64,000 nt of DNA from Streptomyces chrestomyceticus JCM 4735. Its GTDB lineage: Bacteria > Actinomycetota > Actinomycetes > Streptomycetales > Streptomycetaceae. The DNA lies in the NCBI RefSeq assembly GCF_003865135.1, contig NZ_BHZC01000001.1, forward strand, positions 2,046,001-2,110,000, in the 5' to 3' direction. How positions within the stretch are numbered: the first letter of the stretch is position 1; each line of letters starts with the position of its first letter. Shown piece after piece: positions 24,264 through 32,798 of the stretch. The position numbers and the translations under genes are program-made. Under the pieces are notes generated by a model. It did no database searches and was not told the origin of the DNA. It saw only the letters and a program-made list of their open reading frames with translations.

Positions 24264-24804
24264 GGTCGTGCCGTGGACGGGCGCGAGTGCCGTGGATCCC
24301 TTGTGCCGCAAGGGGTGGAGGGGGTGGGTGGGGTTGCTCACAGGGCCGCCGGCTCGGCCTCACGGGAGCCGCTCGGCGAGCCGGTAGAAGTCCGGGACGA
24401 AGGTGCCGCGCCCGGGGCCGGGCGTGCGCTACGCGGACCGGTCGACCACCCGGGCCAGGCGCCGGTCGAGTTCCTCGTCCAGGCGCTGCCGCTCCTCGGG
24501 CGTGCCCGAGCCACTGGCTGAGCGCCGCCCGGGCCCGTTCAGCCTGCTCGGCGCGCCGGTGCGTGCCCGCAGACGTATCCGTAGGCAGGCAGGCATATCC
24601 ATGGGCACGGCGCCGCCGCGCGCATACACGGACCGGGTGACCCCGTAACGACGAAAGGCTCCCCCCGGTCGCGCCCCGCCCCCGCCGCCCGCACATTGGA
24701 GTGCAGCGGGGCGTGCCGTGGAGGCGGGCCCGCGCTGGCCCGTACCGCCCCGCGCCGGGGGCCCGGCGTCGATGGGGCACGCAGGAATGCCGAGGAGGAC
24801 CCGT
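24264..24804. other. Gene-free stretch before the glycan block
   Basis: About 540 bp contain no intact gene. The minus strand holds a possible decayed coding segment (24360-24600, listed separately). The plus strand before the GT9 start at 24805 is uniformly GC-rich, ending in GAGGAGGA before the ATG; I could not pick a confident promoter. A small patch with repeated AGGC units (GTAGGCAGGCAGGC near 24580-24593) has no obvious role. Confidence 0.4.
24360..24600 (-). pseudogene. Possible decayed coding remnant
   Basis: Minus-strand reading gives protein-like pieces in two frames. One reads THRRAEQAERARAALSQWLG. After a frame change near 24510 the next reads TPEERQRLDEELDRRLARVV DRSA and meets TAG at 24427-24429. 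After that stop the same frame continues GTFVPDFYRLAERLP to a TGA at 24360-24362. The strongly amphipathic composition looks coding, but there is no credible start and no recognised family. The 13-bp hairpin lies about 100 nt beyond the final stop, as a terminator would. It could be a broken small gene, or noise. Confidence 0.25.
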
Positions 24805-25851
24805 ATGGCTTCGGCCCGTCCCCGTCCGCGTGATCCGTTCCGTTCGTCCGAGCGGCCCCGCATCCTGGTGCTCAGGGCGCTCGGGCTCGGGACCTGCTGA
24901 CGGCGGTACCCGCGCTGCGGGCCCTGCGCACCGCCCATCCGCTGCACGAGCTGGTGCTGGCGGCGCCCTCACGTCTCGGCGAGGCCGCCGCGGCCACGGG
25001 CGTGGTCGACCGGCTGCTGCCCGCGTCGGCGCCCGCCCGCGGCGTGCCGCAGATGATCCATTGGACCGGTCCGCCGCCCGCCGTCGCCGTCGACCTGCAC
25101 GGCAACGGGCCCGCCAGCCACCTGCCGCTCCAGGCACTGCGCCCGGCCCGGCTGCTCGCCTACGCGCATCCGGCCACCCCGCGGATCGCGGGTCCGGTCT
25201 GGCGCGAGGACGAGCACGAGCGCAGCCGCTGGTGCCGTCTGCTGACCTGGTACGGCATTCCGGCGGACCCCGAGGATCTGCGGATCGGGGCGCCTCCGGG
25301 GCCCTCCCCCGCGCCGGGCGCGGTCGTGGTGCACCCGGGGCGGACGCCGCGGCGCGCCGCTGGCCGCCGGAACGGTTCGCCGCGGTGGCGCACGCCCTGC
25401 ACCGGGCGGGGCACCGGGTGGTCGTCACCGCGGGGGCCGGCGAGGGGCCGCTCGCCCGGCAGGTCGCCGCGCAGGCGGGGCTGCCGCCGTCGGCCGTGCT
25501 GGGGGCGCGGCGGACGTGCCGTTCGGGGAGCTGGCGGCGCTGGTCGCCGGGGCCCGTGCGGTGATCGTGGGCGACACCGGGCTCGCGCACCTGGCCAGCG
25601 CCCTCGGCACGCCGTCCGTCGTGCTCTTCGGCCCGGTCGCGCCGCGGCTGTGGGGCCCGCCCCGGGTGGCCCGGCACCAGGTGCTGTGGCACCCGGGCCA
25701 CCTGGACCGGGCCCGTCCCGGGGACGCGCACGGCGACCAGCCGGACGGGCGGCTGCTGCGGATCACCGCGGCGGAGGTGCTGACGGCCGTGGCGCGGCTG
25801 CCCGAGCCCGTCCGGGTTCCGGAGTGGCCGGTCGCGGCGCCGGTGCTGTGA
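24805..25851 (+). pseudogene. GT9 heptosyltransferase-like gene broken by three 1-nt deletions
   Basis: ATG 24805 follows GAGGAGGA. The protein reads normally as ILVLRALGLG, then loses frame at about 24888-24891. It continues one frame over as DLLTAVPALRALRTAHP. It shifts again at 25336-25341 (VVHPG then ADAAARRWPPERFAAVA) and at 25501-25506 (SAVLG then DVPFGELAALVAGARAVIVGDTGLAHLASALG). Each shift equals loss of one G or C in a G/C run; the three restore net frame, and the C-terminus is intact to TGA 25851. Rejoined, it is a complete GT9 enzyme of about 350 residues with the family's GDTGLAHLA nucleotide-sugar site. It may be a true pseudogene or a sequence-quality artefact. Confidence 0.85.
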
Positions 25852-25867
25852 GGGGGCCGGGAGCGCG

Positions 25868-26836
25868 GTGCGCCGCCGGGGCTGCTGTGCGGGTGGCACT
25901 GTGACCGGAGGCCGCCCGTCGCGGGTCCTGCTGACCGGGTGGTTCAGCTTTCTGCACGGCGAGGTGACGGCCGGCGACATGCTGGCGGCCGAGGCCGTGC
26001 AGGGCGCGCTGGACGGTGCCGGGTTCGCGTACGACACGGCCTGGTCGCCGGTGTTCCGGCCGGGCGCGCTGCATCTGGACGGCGCCGATCCCGCCCGGTA
26101 CAGCGATCTCGTCTTCGCCTGCGGCCCGGTGCACTCCCGTCCTCCGCCGGACGGCGGGCCGAGCCCGCTGCTCGCGCTGCACGACCGGTTCGCGGGGTGC
26201 CGCCGGGTGGCCGTCGGCGTGTCCGTACCCGATCCGGACGACCCGGCGGTGACCCGCTTCGACGACGTCCTGCCCCGCGACACCGCCGGGCAGGCGGCCG
26301 GGGCGCGGGATCTGAGCCTGCGGGCTCCGGCGGCATCCGGTCTGCCGCTCGTCGGCGTGATCCTGACCGGCGGGCAGCACGAGTACGGCGCGCGCCGCCG
26401 GCACACCGAGGTCGGCGACGTGCTGACGGACTGGCTGGGCACCGTCGCAGCGGCGCGTCTGCCGGTGGACACCCGCCTGGACACGCGTGACTGGCGGCTG
26501 CCCGCGACGCCGGACGAACTCCACGCCGTACTGGCCCGGCTGGACGCGGTGGTGACCACCCGGCTGCACGGCATGGTCCTGGCGCTGCGGGCGGGCACTC
26601 CGGCGCTCGCCGTGGACCCCGTCGCGGGCGGCGCGAAGGTCGCCGCGCAGGCGGCGGCGCTGGGCTGGCCCGCGGTGCTGCGCTGCGAACAGGCGGGCGC
26701 GGCCGAGCTGGACCTGCTGCTGACCTGGTGCCTGTCGAAGCAGGGGCGGGCCCAGGCCGCGCGGCACACGGTCCGGCCGGGCGGCGGCGGGCTGCTCGAC
26801 GGGCTGCTGCGGCGCCTGGCCCAGCCGTACGGGTGA
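25868..26836 (+). CDS. Polysaccharide pyruvyltransferase-like protein
   Basis: A 322-residue protein. GTG 25868 is favoured because GGGAG lies 4 nt upstream; GTG 25901 (VTGGRPSRVLLTGWFSFLHG) is the alternative. The N-terminal domain has LLTGWFSFLHGEVTAGDMLAAEAV, the C-terminal domain VVTTRLHGMVLALRAGTPALAVDP, a GT-B-type donor site typical of pyruvyltransferase (CsaB/WcaK) relatives. It would add pyruvate ketals to sugars, giving the glycan negative charge, but identity within the family is weak and it could be another GT-B transferase. It lies 16 bp after the broken GT9 gene. Confidence 0.72.
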   Translation: MRRRGCCAGGTVTGGRPSRVLLTGWFSFLHGEVTAGDMLAAEAVQGALDGAGFAYDTAWSPVFRPGALHLDGADPARYSDLVFACGPVHSRPPPDGGPSPLLALHDRFAGCRRVAVGVSVPDPDDPAVTRFDDVLPRDTAGQAAGARDLSLRAPAASGLPLVGVILTGGQHEYGARRRHTEVGDVLTDWLGTVAAARLPVDTRLDTRDWRLPATPDELHAVLARLDAVVTTRLHGMVLALRAGTPALAVDPVAGGAKVAAQAAALGWPAVLRCEQAGAAELDLLLTWCLSKQGRAQAARHTVRPGGGGLLDGLLRRLAQPYG

Positions 26837-26947
26837 CTGTTGGGGCGGCGGTGTTCCCGGGGTGCGCCGGGGACGGGTCCGGATGCGTACGCGGTGCCGC
26901 CTGCTGCCGGGGCGCGTTCGGGCCGGAGGCGGCCGGGCGGGCGGGCG

Positions 26948-27017
26948 TCGGGAGGTCCCGAGAAAGCGACTTTTCACCATAAGGCAGGTGATGGCGGGGC
27001 GCAGCCTCGCCTAGCGT
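26948..27017 (+). promoter_or_regulatory. Promoter region of the epimerase-led unit
   Basis: The 244-bp gap before the epimerase gene is locally AT-richer. It holds TCGGGAGGTCCCGA (26948-26961, a 14-bp palindrome), CGACTTTTC, then TCACC-N8-GGTGA (26974-26991), and a TANNNT box TAGCGT at 27012-27017. The inverted repeat sits where a regulator would contact the -35 region. GGGG-CAAA-CCCC in the leader forms a small hairpin. No consensus -35 is visible. Confidence 0.35.
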
Positions 27018-27080
27018 GACGTTTTTCCTGAAGCAGGCGAGGCACCCGATTCGGGGCAAACCCCTAGTCGAGGGAGTCCC

Positions 27081-28043
27081 ATGAACGCCGCTCTTTCCCG
27101 GAACTGGAAACACGCCGTGGTGACCGGCGGTGCGGGTTTCGTCGGTTCGCACCTGTGCACCGCACTGCTGGCCCAGGGCGCCTCCGTCACCTGTGTCGAC
27201 GACCTGAGCACCGGCGCACCGGAGAACATCGCCCCGCTGCGCGGGATACCCGGGTTCACGTTCGTGGAGGCCGACGTCACCGAGCCGTTCCGGATCGGGC
27301 CCGACGTGGACCTCGTCCTGCACTTCGCCTCCCCGGCCTCCCCCGCCGACTACCTGCGGCTGCCCCTGCACACGCTGGACACCGGCAGCCTCGGCACGCG
27401 CAACGCGCTCGCCGTGGCGCGGGCGCACGGAGCGCGGTTCATCCTCGCGTCGACCTCCGAGGTCTACGGCGATCCGCAGCAGCATCCGCAGAGCGAGACG
27501 TACTGGGGCAATGTCAACCCGGTCGGCCCGCGCAGCGTGTACGACGAGGCGAAACGATTCGGGGAGGCGCTGACCACGGCCGAGGCGAACACCCACGGCA
27601 CCGACACCGGCATCGTGCGGCTGTTCAACACCTACGGGCCGCGGATGCGGGGCCACGACGGCCGCGCCGTGCCGACGTTCATCCGGCAGGCGCTGGCCGG
27701 GGAGCCGCTCACCGTCACCGGGGACGGGCTGCAGACCCGCTCGCTGTGCCATGTGGACGACACCGTCCGGGGCATCCTCGCGGCGGCCGCCTCCGACCTG
27801 CGCGGACCGGTCAACCTGGGCAATCCGGTCGAGATCACCATGCTCGAACTCGCCCACCTGATCACCGAACTGACCGGCTCCCGCTCCCCGGTCCGCTACA
27901 TCGAGCGGCCCACCGACGACCCCGCGGTCCGCTGCCCCGACATCACGATGGCCCGCGGCAAGCTCCAGTGGGAGCCCGAAGTGGCGCACCGGGACGGCCT
28001 GGCGCGCACCGTCGCGTGGTTCCGCAAGCGGCAGGGGACCTGA
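27081..28043 (+). CDS. NAD-dependent epimerase/dehydratase, UDP-xylose-synthase-like
   Basis: A 320-residue extended SDR with GAGGGAG before the ATG. The Rossmann motif TGGAGFVGS (15-23), VLHFASPASPADYLRLPLHTLDTGSLG (79-105), SEVYGDPQQHPQSETYWGNVNPVGPRSVYDEAKRF with the catalytic Tyr154/Lys158 pair, and DGLQTRSLCHVDD are those of the UDP-glucuronate decarboxylase group. In that family the enzyme makes UDP-xylose; without the full active-site comparison, epimerisation or 4,6-dehydration is not excluded. It opens the gene set that continues with a carbamoyltransferase and supplies a nucleotide sugar for the transferases downstream. Confidence 0.88.
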   Translation: MNAALSRNWKHAVVTGGAGFVGSHLCTALLAQGASVTCVDDLSTGAPENIAPLRGIPGFTFVEADVTEPFRIGPDVDLVLHFASPASPADYLRLPLHTLDTGSLGTRNALAVARAHGARFILASTSEVYGDPQQHPQSETYWGNVNPVGPRSVYDEAKRFGEALTTAEANTHGTDTGIVRLFNTYGPRMRGHDGRAVPTFIRQALAGEPLTVTGDGLQTRSLCHVDDTVRGILAAAASDLRGPVNLGNPVEITMLELAHLITELTGSRSPVRYIERPTDDPAVRCPDITMARGKLQWEPEVAHRDGLARTVAWFRKRQGT

Positions 28044-28159
28044 CACCGCCTCCGGTTCCGGCCGCCCCGGGGCCGGAGCCCGCGGCGTGCGGCCGTCCCG
28101 GCCGAGACCGGGCGGCGGACCGGGCGCCGTCCATCCCGACGAAAGGCCAGCGAAACCCC

Positions 28160-29941
28160 ATGCGCATTCTCGGCATCAACGCGCTCTTCCACGACCCCGC
28201 CGCCGCCCTCGTCGTCGACGGGCGGACCGTGGCCGCCGCCGAAGAGGAACGCTTCTCCCGACGCAAGCACGGCAAGCGGCCGCTGCCCTTCTCCGCCTGG
28301 GAGACCCCCGACCAGGCCGCCGCCTGGTGCCTGGCCACGGCCGGCCTGCGCCCCGAGGACCTGGACGCGGTGGCGTACTCCTTCGACCCCCGGCTCGCCC
28401 GGCCCGCCGACCAGATGGGCCTGGACGACCCCTGGGACCACCTGCGCCTGACGTACGCGCGCGAGGCCCCCGGGTTCCTCAAGACCGCGCTGCCGGGGCT
28501 CGACCCGCAGCGCGTCCGGTTCGTACCGCACCACATGGCGCACGCCGCCTCCGCCGCGTTCGGCGCGCCGGACGCCGACAGCTCCTCGGTGCTCGTGCTC
28601 GACGGCCGCGGCGAGGCGACGTCGCACCTGGCCGCGCAGCGCGTGCAGGGCAAGCTGGAGCCGCTGTACGGGCAGGAGCTGCCGCACTCGCTCGGCCTGG
28701 TCTACGAGGAGCTGACCGCGCACCTCGGATTCCTGCGCTCCTGCGACGAGTTCAAGGTGATGGCGCTCGCCTCGTACGGCACCCCGCGGATGCTGCCCGA
28801 GCTGCGCCGCTACGTGTACCCCACCGGCGACGGCGGTTTCCACGCCGCGCACGTGCCGTGGAGCGACCTGTGCGTACCGCGCCACCCGGACGAGCCGTGG
28901 AGCCAGGCGCACGCGGACCTCGCGGCCAGCGCGCAGCTCGTCCTGGAGGAGACGCTGCTGGACCTGGCCCGCTGGCTGCACGGCCGTACGCACGACAGTG
29001 TGCTGACGCTGGCCGGCGGGGTGGCGCTGAACTGTGTCGCCAACTCACGGATCGCGCGCGAGGGACCGTTCGGCCGGGTGTGGGTGCAGCCCGCGGCCGG
29101 TGACGCGGGGACCGCGCTCGGCGGCGCGCTGCTGCTGAGCGCCCAGGGCGGCGAGGAGCCCGCGCCGATGCCCGGCGCCGACCTCGGCCGCGGCTGGTCC
29201 GACACGGAGCTGGAGGCGTGGCTGCGGACCGCCGCCGTGCCCTTCGAGCGCCCTGCGGACATCGCCGCGACCGTCGCCGAGGCGCTGGCGGAGAACGCCA
29301 TCGTGGCCTGGTTCCAGGGGCGTTCGGAGTACGGTCCGCGGGCGCTCGGCCACCGCTCCCTGATGGCGCACCCCGGTCACTCCGCGAACCTGGAGCGGCT
29401 CAACGACGTCAAGGGCCGCGAGCAGTTCCGGCCGGTGGCGCCGATGGTGCTCGCCGACCGGGCCGGCCGGATCTTCGACGGCCAGTTGCCCAGCCCGTAC
29501 ATGCTGTTCGTGCACGACGTGGCCAAGGAGTGGCGGGAGCGCATCCCGGCCGTGGTGCACGTGGACGGCACCGCCCGCATCCAGACCGTGGACCGGGACG
29601 ACGAGCCGCTGGTGGCCCGGATGCTGGCCGAGTTCGAGCGGCTGACCGGGCTGCCCGTCGTCGTCAACACGAGCCTGAACACCGCGGGCCGCCCGATGGT
29701 CGACGACCCGAGGGACGCGCTGGAGTGCTTCGGTTCCACCCCCGTCGACCTGCTGGCCATCGGGCCGTTCGCGGTACGGCGGGACGCGTTCTTCGCCGCC
29801 GGGAACCGGTCGGCGCAGCGGGCCGGGGCGCTGTCCTTCCCGGCCGGGATCGAGGAGGCGCTGGCGCCCGCCGCGTACGACCGGTTGGCGCAGCCCGTGC
29901 AGGCGCCGGTCGCGGGCAGCGGTGAGGGGGCGGTCCGATGA
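28160..29941 (+). CDS. Carbamoyltransferase (NodU/TobZ family)
   Basis: A 593-residue enzyme with two domains. The N-terminal Kae1-like domain starts ILGINALFHDPAAALVVDG, carries AAEEERFSRRKHGKRPLPF and VPHHMAHAASAAFG (metal-binding His), and VLTLAGGVALNCVANSRI. The C-terminal YrdC-like domain has WFQGRSEYGPRALGHRSLMAHP and VNTSLNTAGRPMVDDP. It forms carbamoyl-adenylate from carbamoyl phosphate and ATP and transfers the carbamoyl group to a hydroxyl, here most likely of a sugar in the glycan. The ribosome binding site is weak (AAAGG 13 nt away). The stop overlaps the ATG of the next transferase. Confidence 0.94.
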   Translation: MRILGINALFHDPAAALVVDGRTVAAAEEERFSRRKHGKRPLPFSAWETPDQAAAWCLATAGLRPEDLDAVAYSFDPRLARPADQMGLDDPWDHLRLTYAREAPGFLKTALPGLDPQRVRFVPHHMAHAASAAFGAPDADSSSVLVLDGRGEATSHLAAQRVQGKLEPLYGQELPHSLGLVYEELTAHLGFLRSCDEFKVMALASYGTPRMLPELRRYVYPTGDGGFHAAHVPWSDLCVPRHPDEPWSQAHADLAASAQLVLEETLLDLARWLHGRTHDSVLTLAGGVALNCVANSRIAREGPFGRVWVQPAAGDAGTALGGALLLSAQGGEEPAPMPGADLGRGWSDTELEAWLRTAAVPFERPADIAATVAEALAENAIVAWFQGRSEYGPRALGHRSLMAHPGHSANLERLNDVKGREQFRPVAPMVLADRAGRIFDGQLPSPYMLFVHDVAKEWRERIPAVVHVDGTARIQTVDRDDEPLVARMLAEFERLTGLPVVVNTSLNTAGRPMVDDPRDALECFGSTPVDLLAIGPFAVRRDAFFAAGNRSAQRAGALSFPAGIEEALAPAAYDRLAQPVQAPVAGSGEGAVR

Positions 29942-30993
29942 CCTCGCCGACCGCCGCCGACCACACGGTGGTGATCCCCACCCTCGGGCGGCCCAGCCTG
30001 ACGGCGTGCCTGCGGGCGCTGGCCGAGGCCGAGGGCCCGCCGCCGCTCCAGGTGGTGCTGGTGGACGACCGGCCGCTGGACGACTGCACCCCGCTGCCGG
30101 CCGACATCCCCGAGGCGCTGCGCGACCGTACGAAGGTCGTGCCGGGCTGCGCGCGGGGGCCCGCGGCGGCCCGCAACACCGGCTGGCGGGCGGCGGACGC
30201 GACGCCGTGGGTGGTCTTCCTCGACGACGACGTGGTGCCCGGACCCACCTGGGGTACGGACCTGGCCGCCGATCTCGCCGCCGCGTCCCCGCGGACGGCC
30301 GGGATCACCGCGCGCATCGCCGTACCGGTGCCGCCGGAGCGCCGGTCCACGGACTGGGAGCGCAACACGGCCGGGCTGGCCACCGCCAAGTGGATCACCG
30401 CGGACATGGCGTACCGGCGGGACGCGCTGGAGTCCGTCGACGGCTTCGACGAGCGGTTCCGGCGCGCCTTCCGGGAGGACGCCGACCTGGCGCTGCGAGT
30501 CCTGGCGGCCGGCTGGACGCTGGCGGCCGGCACCCGCCGCACCACGCATCCGGTGCGGCCCGCCGGCCGCTGGGTCTCCGTACGGCTCCAGGCGGGCAAC
30601 GCCGACGACGTGCTGATGACCCGTAAGCACGGCCGGGACTGGTGGCACCACGCGGACGCGCCGCGCGGCCGGCTGCCGCGGCACCTGGCGGTGACGGCGG
30701 CGGCCGGGGCCTCGCTGGCCTGTGCCGCGGCCGGGCGTCGCGGGGCGGCGCTGGCGCTGGCCGGGGTGTGGGCGGCCGGGACGGCGGAGTTCGCGTGGGC
30801 GCGGATCGCGCCGGGGCCCCGTACCCGGGACGAGGTGGTCACGATGGCGGTGACCAGCGCGCTCATCCCGTCGGCCGCCGCCGGGCACTGGCTGCGCGGG
30901 CTGGTGCGGCACCGTCGGGTGGCGCCGCTGAGCGTCCGGCCGGCGCCCGCCGTGCCGCTGGCCGAGCCGCTGCCGGTTCCGGAGCGGGTGTAG
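29938..30993 (+). CDS. GT2 family glycosyltransferase with C-terminal membrane segments
   Basis: A 351-residue GT-A enzyme. TVVIPTLGRPSLTACLRAL opens the fold, GPAAARNTGWRAADATPWVVFLDDDVVP gives the DxD-type metal site, and ESVDGFDERFRRAFREDADLALRVLAAG carries the catalytic ED. Residues about 245-330 have two hydrophobic stretches (HLAVTAAAGASLACAAAG, ALALAGVWAAGTAEFAW) and then a third, suggesting membrane association. The start overlaps the carbamoyltransferase stop (ATGA). Donor and acceptor are unknown; the context suggests transfer onto a lipid-linked or surface acceptor. Confidence 0.9.
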   Translation: MTSPTAADHTVVIPTLGRPSLTACLRALAEAEGPPPLQVVLVDDRPLDDCTPLPADIPEALRDRTKVVPGCARGPAAARNTGWRAADATPWVVFLDDDVVPGPTWGTDLAADLAAASPRTAGITARIAVPVPPERRSTDWERNTAGLATAKWITADMAYRRDALESVDGFDERFRRAFREDADLALRVLAAGWTLAAGTRRTTHPVRPAGRWVSVRLQAGNADDVLMTRKHGRDWWHHADAPRGRLPRHLAVTAAAGASLACAAAGRRGAALALAGVWAAGTAEFAWARIAPGPRTRDEVVTMAVTSALIPSAAAGHWLRGLVRHRRVAPLSVRPAPAVPLAEPLPVPERV

Positions 30994-30996
30994 CCC

Positions 30997-31686
30997 GTGG
31001 GCAGGGACAGGGATCAGGGGGCCACGGCGGTCGCCGCTCCGGCGCTGGACCGCGAGGAGTCCGGGCGGCTGTGGCTGTATGCGCCGGGGCGGGGTGCTCC
31101 GGCGCGGGTGCCGGTGCCCGCAGGGGCGCGGCCGTACGGTGGCGCGGGCCCGCTGGAGGCGGTGCTCTTCGACCGGGACGGGACGCTGGTGGCCGACGTG
31201 CCGTACAACGGTGACCCGGCGCTGGTGGAGCCGATGCCCGGAGCGCGCGCGGCGCTGGACGCCGTACGGGCTCGCGGTCTGGCGGTGGGCGTGGTGAGCA
31301 ACCAGTCCGGCGTTGCGCGCGGTCTGCTGAGCGGCGCGCAGGTCGCGGCCGTACGGCAGGAGGTCGAGGACCGGCTCGGGCCGTTCGGCGTCTGGGCGGT
31401 GTGCCCGCACGGGCCCGGAGACGGCTGCGGCTGCCGCAAGCCCGCGCCCGGACTGGTCCTCGCGGCCTGCGCGTTCCTCGGCGTCTCCCCCGCGCGGACC
31501 GCCGTGGTGGGCGACATCGGTGCCGACGTGGACGCGGCGCGGGCCGCCGGCGCGCGCGGAGTGCTGGTGCCGACGCCGGTGACGCGCGCGGAGGAGGTCG
31601 CGGCAGCGCCGGAGTACGCCTGCGATCTGCCGGGCGCCGTACGGCTGTTGTTGTACGGCCCGGGTGACGGGGAGGGCACCGTATGA
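30997..31686 (+). CDS. HAD-IIIA phosphatase, GmhB-like (heptose bisphosphate phosphatase)
   Basis: A 229-residue protein starting at GTG 30997, 3 bp after the previous stop. Asp59 and Asp61 in VLFDRDGTLV are the HAD nucleophile and acid. VVSNQSGVARGLLS is motif II, CPHGPGDGCGCRKPAPG the zinc-binding loop diagnostic of GmhB/histidinol-phosphate phosphatases, and VVGDIGADVDAARAAGA motif IV. It would dephosphorylate heptose 1,7-bisphosphate between the two HldE steps. The first 50 residues are an unconserved extension, so a later start is possible. Partners gmhA-like and hldE-like genes lie 3.5 kb downstream on the same strand. Confidence 0.9.
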   Translation: MGRDRDQGATAVAAPALDREESGRLWLYAPGRGAPARVPVPAGARPYGGAGPLEAVLFDRDGTLVADVPYNGDPALVEPMPGARAALDAVRARGLAVGVVSNQSGVARGLLSGAQVAAVRQEVEDRLGPFGVWAVCPHGPGDGCGCRKPAPGLVLAACAFLGVSPARTAVVGDIGADVDAARAAGARGVLVPTPVTRAEEVAAAPEYACDLPGAVRLLLYGPGDGEGTV

Positions 31687-32798
31687 GCACGGCCCCGCGC
31701 ACCCTCGTCGTGCGGCTGGACAGCGCGGGCGACGTGCTGCTGGCCGGTCCGGCGGTACGCGCCGTGGCGGCGGGTTCCTCGTATACAGCGTTGCTGTGCG
31801 GGCCGTTGGGCGAGCGTGCGGCGCGGCTGCTGCCCGGGGTGGACGAGGTGATCGTGCACGACGCGCCGTGGGTGGGCCTGCGGCCCGCGCCGGTCGACCG
31901 GCAGGTCACGGAGGCGCTGGTGGACACCCTCGCGGCGGGCCGGTTCGACCGGGCGCTGGTGCTCGTGTCGTACCACCAGAGCCCGTTGCCCGCGGCGTTG
32001 CTGCTCAAGCTCGCCGGTATCGGCTGGGTCGCGGCGGACAGCGTGGACTATCCGGGCGCCCTGCTGGACCTGCGGCACCACCGCAAGCCGGAGCGGCACG
32101 AGGCCGAGGCCGCACTGGACCTGGCGCGGGACGCCGGGTTCGCGCTGCCGCCGGACGACGACGGCGCCCTGGGTGTTCTCCCGCCGCCCGACACCACGCC
32201 GCTGACCGGCGGCGACCCGTACGTGGTGCTGCATCCGGGCGCCGCCGTGCCGGCCCGCGCCTGGAGCGCGGCGCGGGCGACGCGGGCGGCGGGCGCGCTG
32301 AGCGCGGCGGGCCACCGGGTGATCGTCACCGGCGGTCCCGGCGAACGGGAGCTGACCGCCGCCGTCGCGGGCGGCCACGCACTGGACCTCGGCGGGCGCA
32401 CCGACGCCCGCCAGCTCGCCGGGGTGCTGGCCCACGCGCGGGCGGTGATCGTCGGCAACACCGGCCCCGCGCACCTGGCCGCGGCCGTGGGGACGCCGGT
32501 CGTCTGCCTGTTCGCGCCGGTGGTCCCCGCGCGGCTGTGGGCCCCGTACGGGGTGCCGCACGTCCTGCTCGGCGACCAGGAGGCACCGTGCGCGGGCAGC
32601 CGCGCCCGGCGCTGCCCGGTGCCCGGCCACCCCTGTCTCGACACGGTCAGCGACACCGCGCTGCTCGCGGCCGTGTCCCGGCTGACCGGCCCCGGCCGGC
32701 CGCCGGACGACACCGTACGCGGCGCGCCCGGGACCGCCCGGTCCGCCGCCGCATCCGCCCGGTCCGCGACCGACACCGAAAGAGGTGCGACCGTATGA
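31683..32798 (+). CDS. GT9 family glycosyltransferase (heptosyltransferase-like)
   Basis: A 371-residue enzyme starting with ATG overlapping the previous stop. TLVVRLDSAGDVLLAGPAVRAVA is the GT9 N-terminal signature; PYVVLHPGAAVPARAWSAARATRAA and VIVGNTGPAHLAAAVGTPVVCLFAPVVPARLWAPYG form the ADP-heptose pocket. CSKARRCPVPGHPC-like text near the end (SRARRCPVPGHPCLD) is also typical. LPS heptosyltransferases belong here, so an NDP-heptose donor fits the gmhA/gmhB/hldE genes around it. The last 45 residues are Ala/Thr-rich and dispensable-looking. Confidence 0.92.
   Translation: MSTAPRTLVVRLDSAGDVLLAGPAVRAVAAGSSYTALLCGPLGERAARLLPGVDEVIVHDAPWVGLRPAPVDRQVTEALVDTLAAGRFDRALVLVSYHQSPLPAALLLKLAGIGWVAADSVDYPGALLDLRHHRKPERHEAEAALDLARDAGFALPPDDDGALGVLPPPDTTPLTGGDPYVVLHPGAAVPARAWSAARATRAAGALSAAGHRVIVTGGPGERELTAAVAGGHALDLGGRTDARQLAGVLAHARAVIVGNTGPAHLAAAVGTPVVCLFAPVVPARLWAPYGVPHVLLGDQEAPCAGSRARRCPVPGHPCLDTVSDTALLAAVSRLTGPGRPPDDTVRGAPGTARSAAASARSATDTERGATV

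Noticed and set aside
24429..24947. A 172-residue minus-strand ORF opposite the GT9 start
   Set aside because: It runs antisense through the GT9 N-terminus and lacks a start signal; only its last 40 residues look coding and are listed as a possible remnant.
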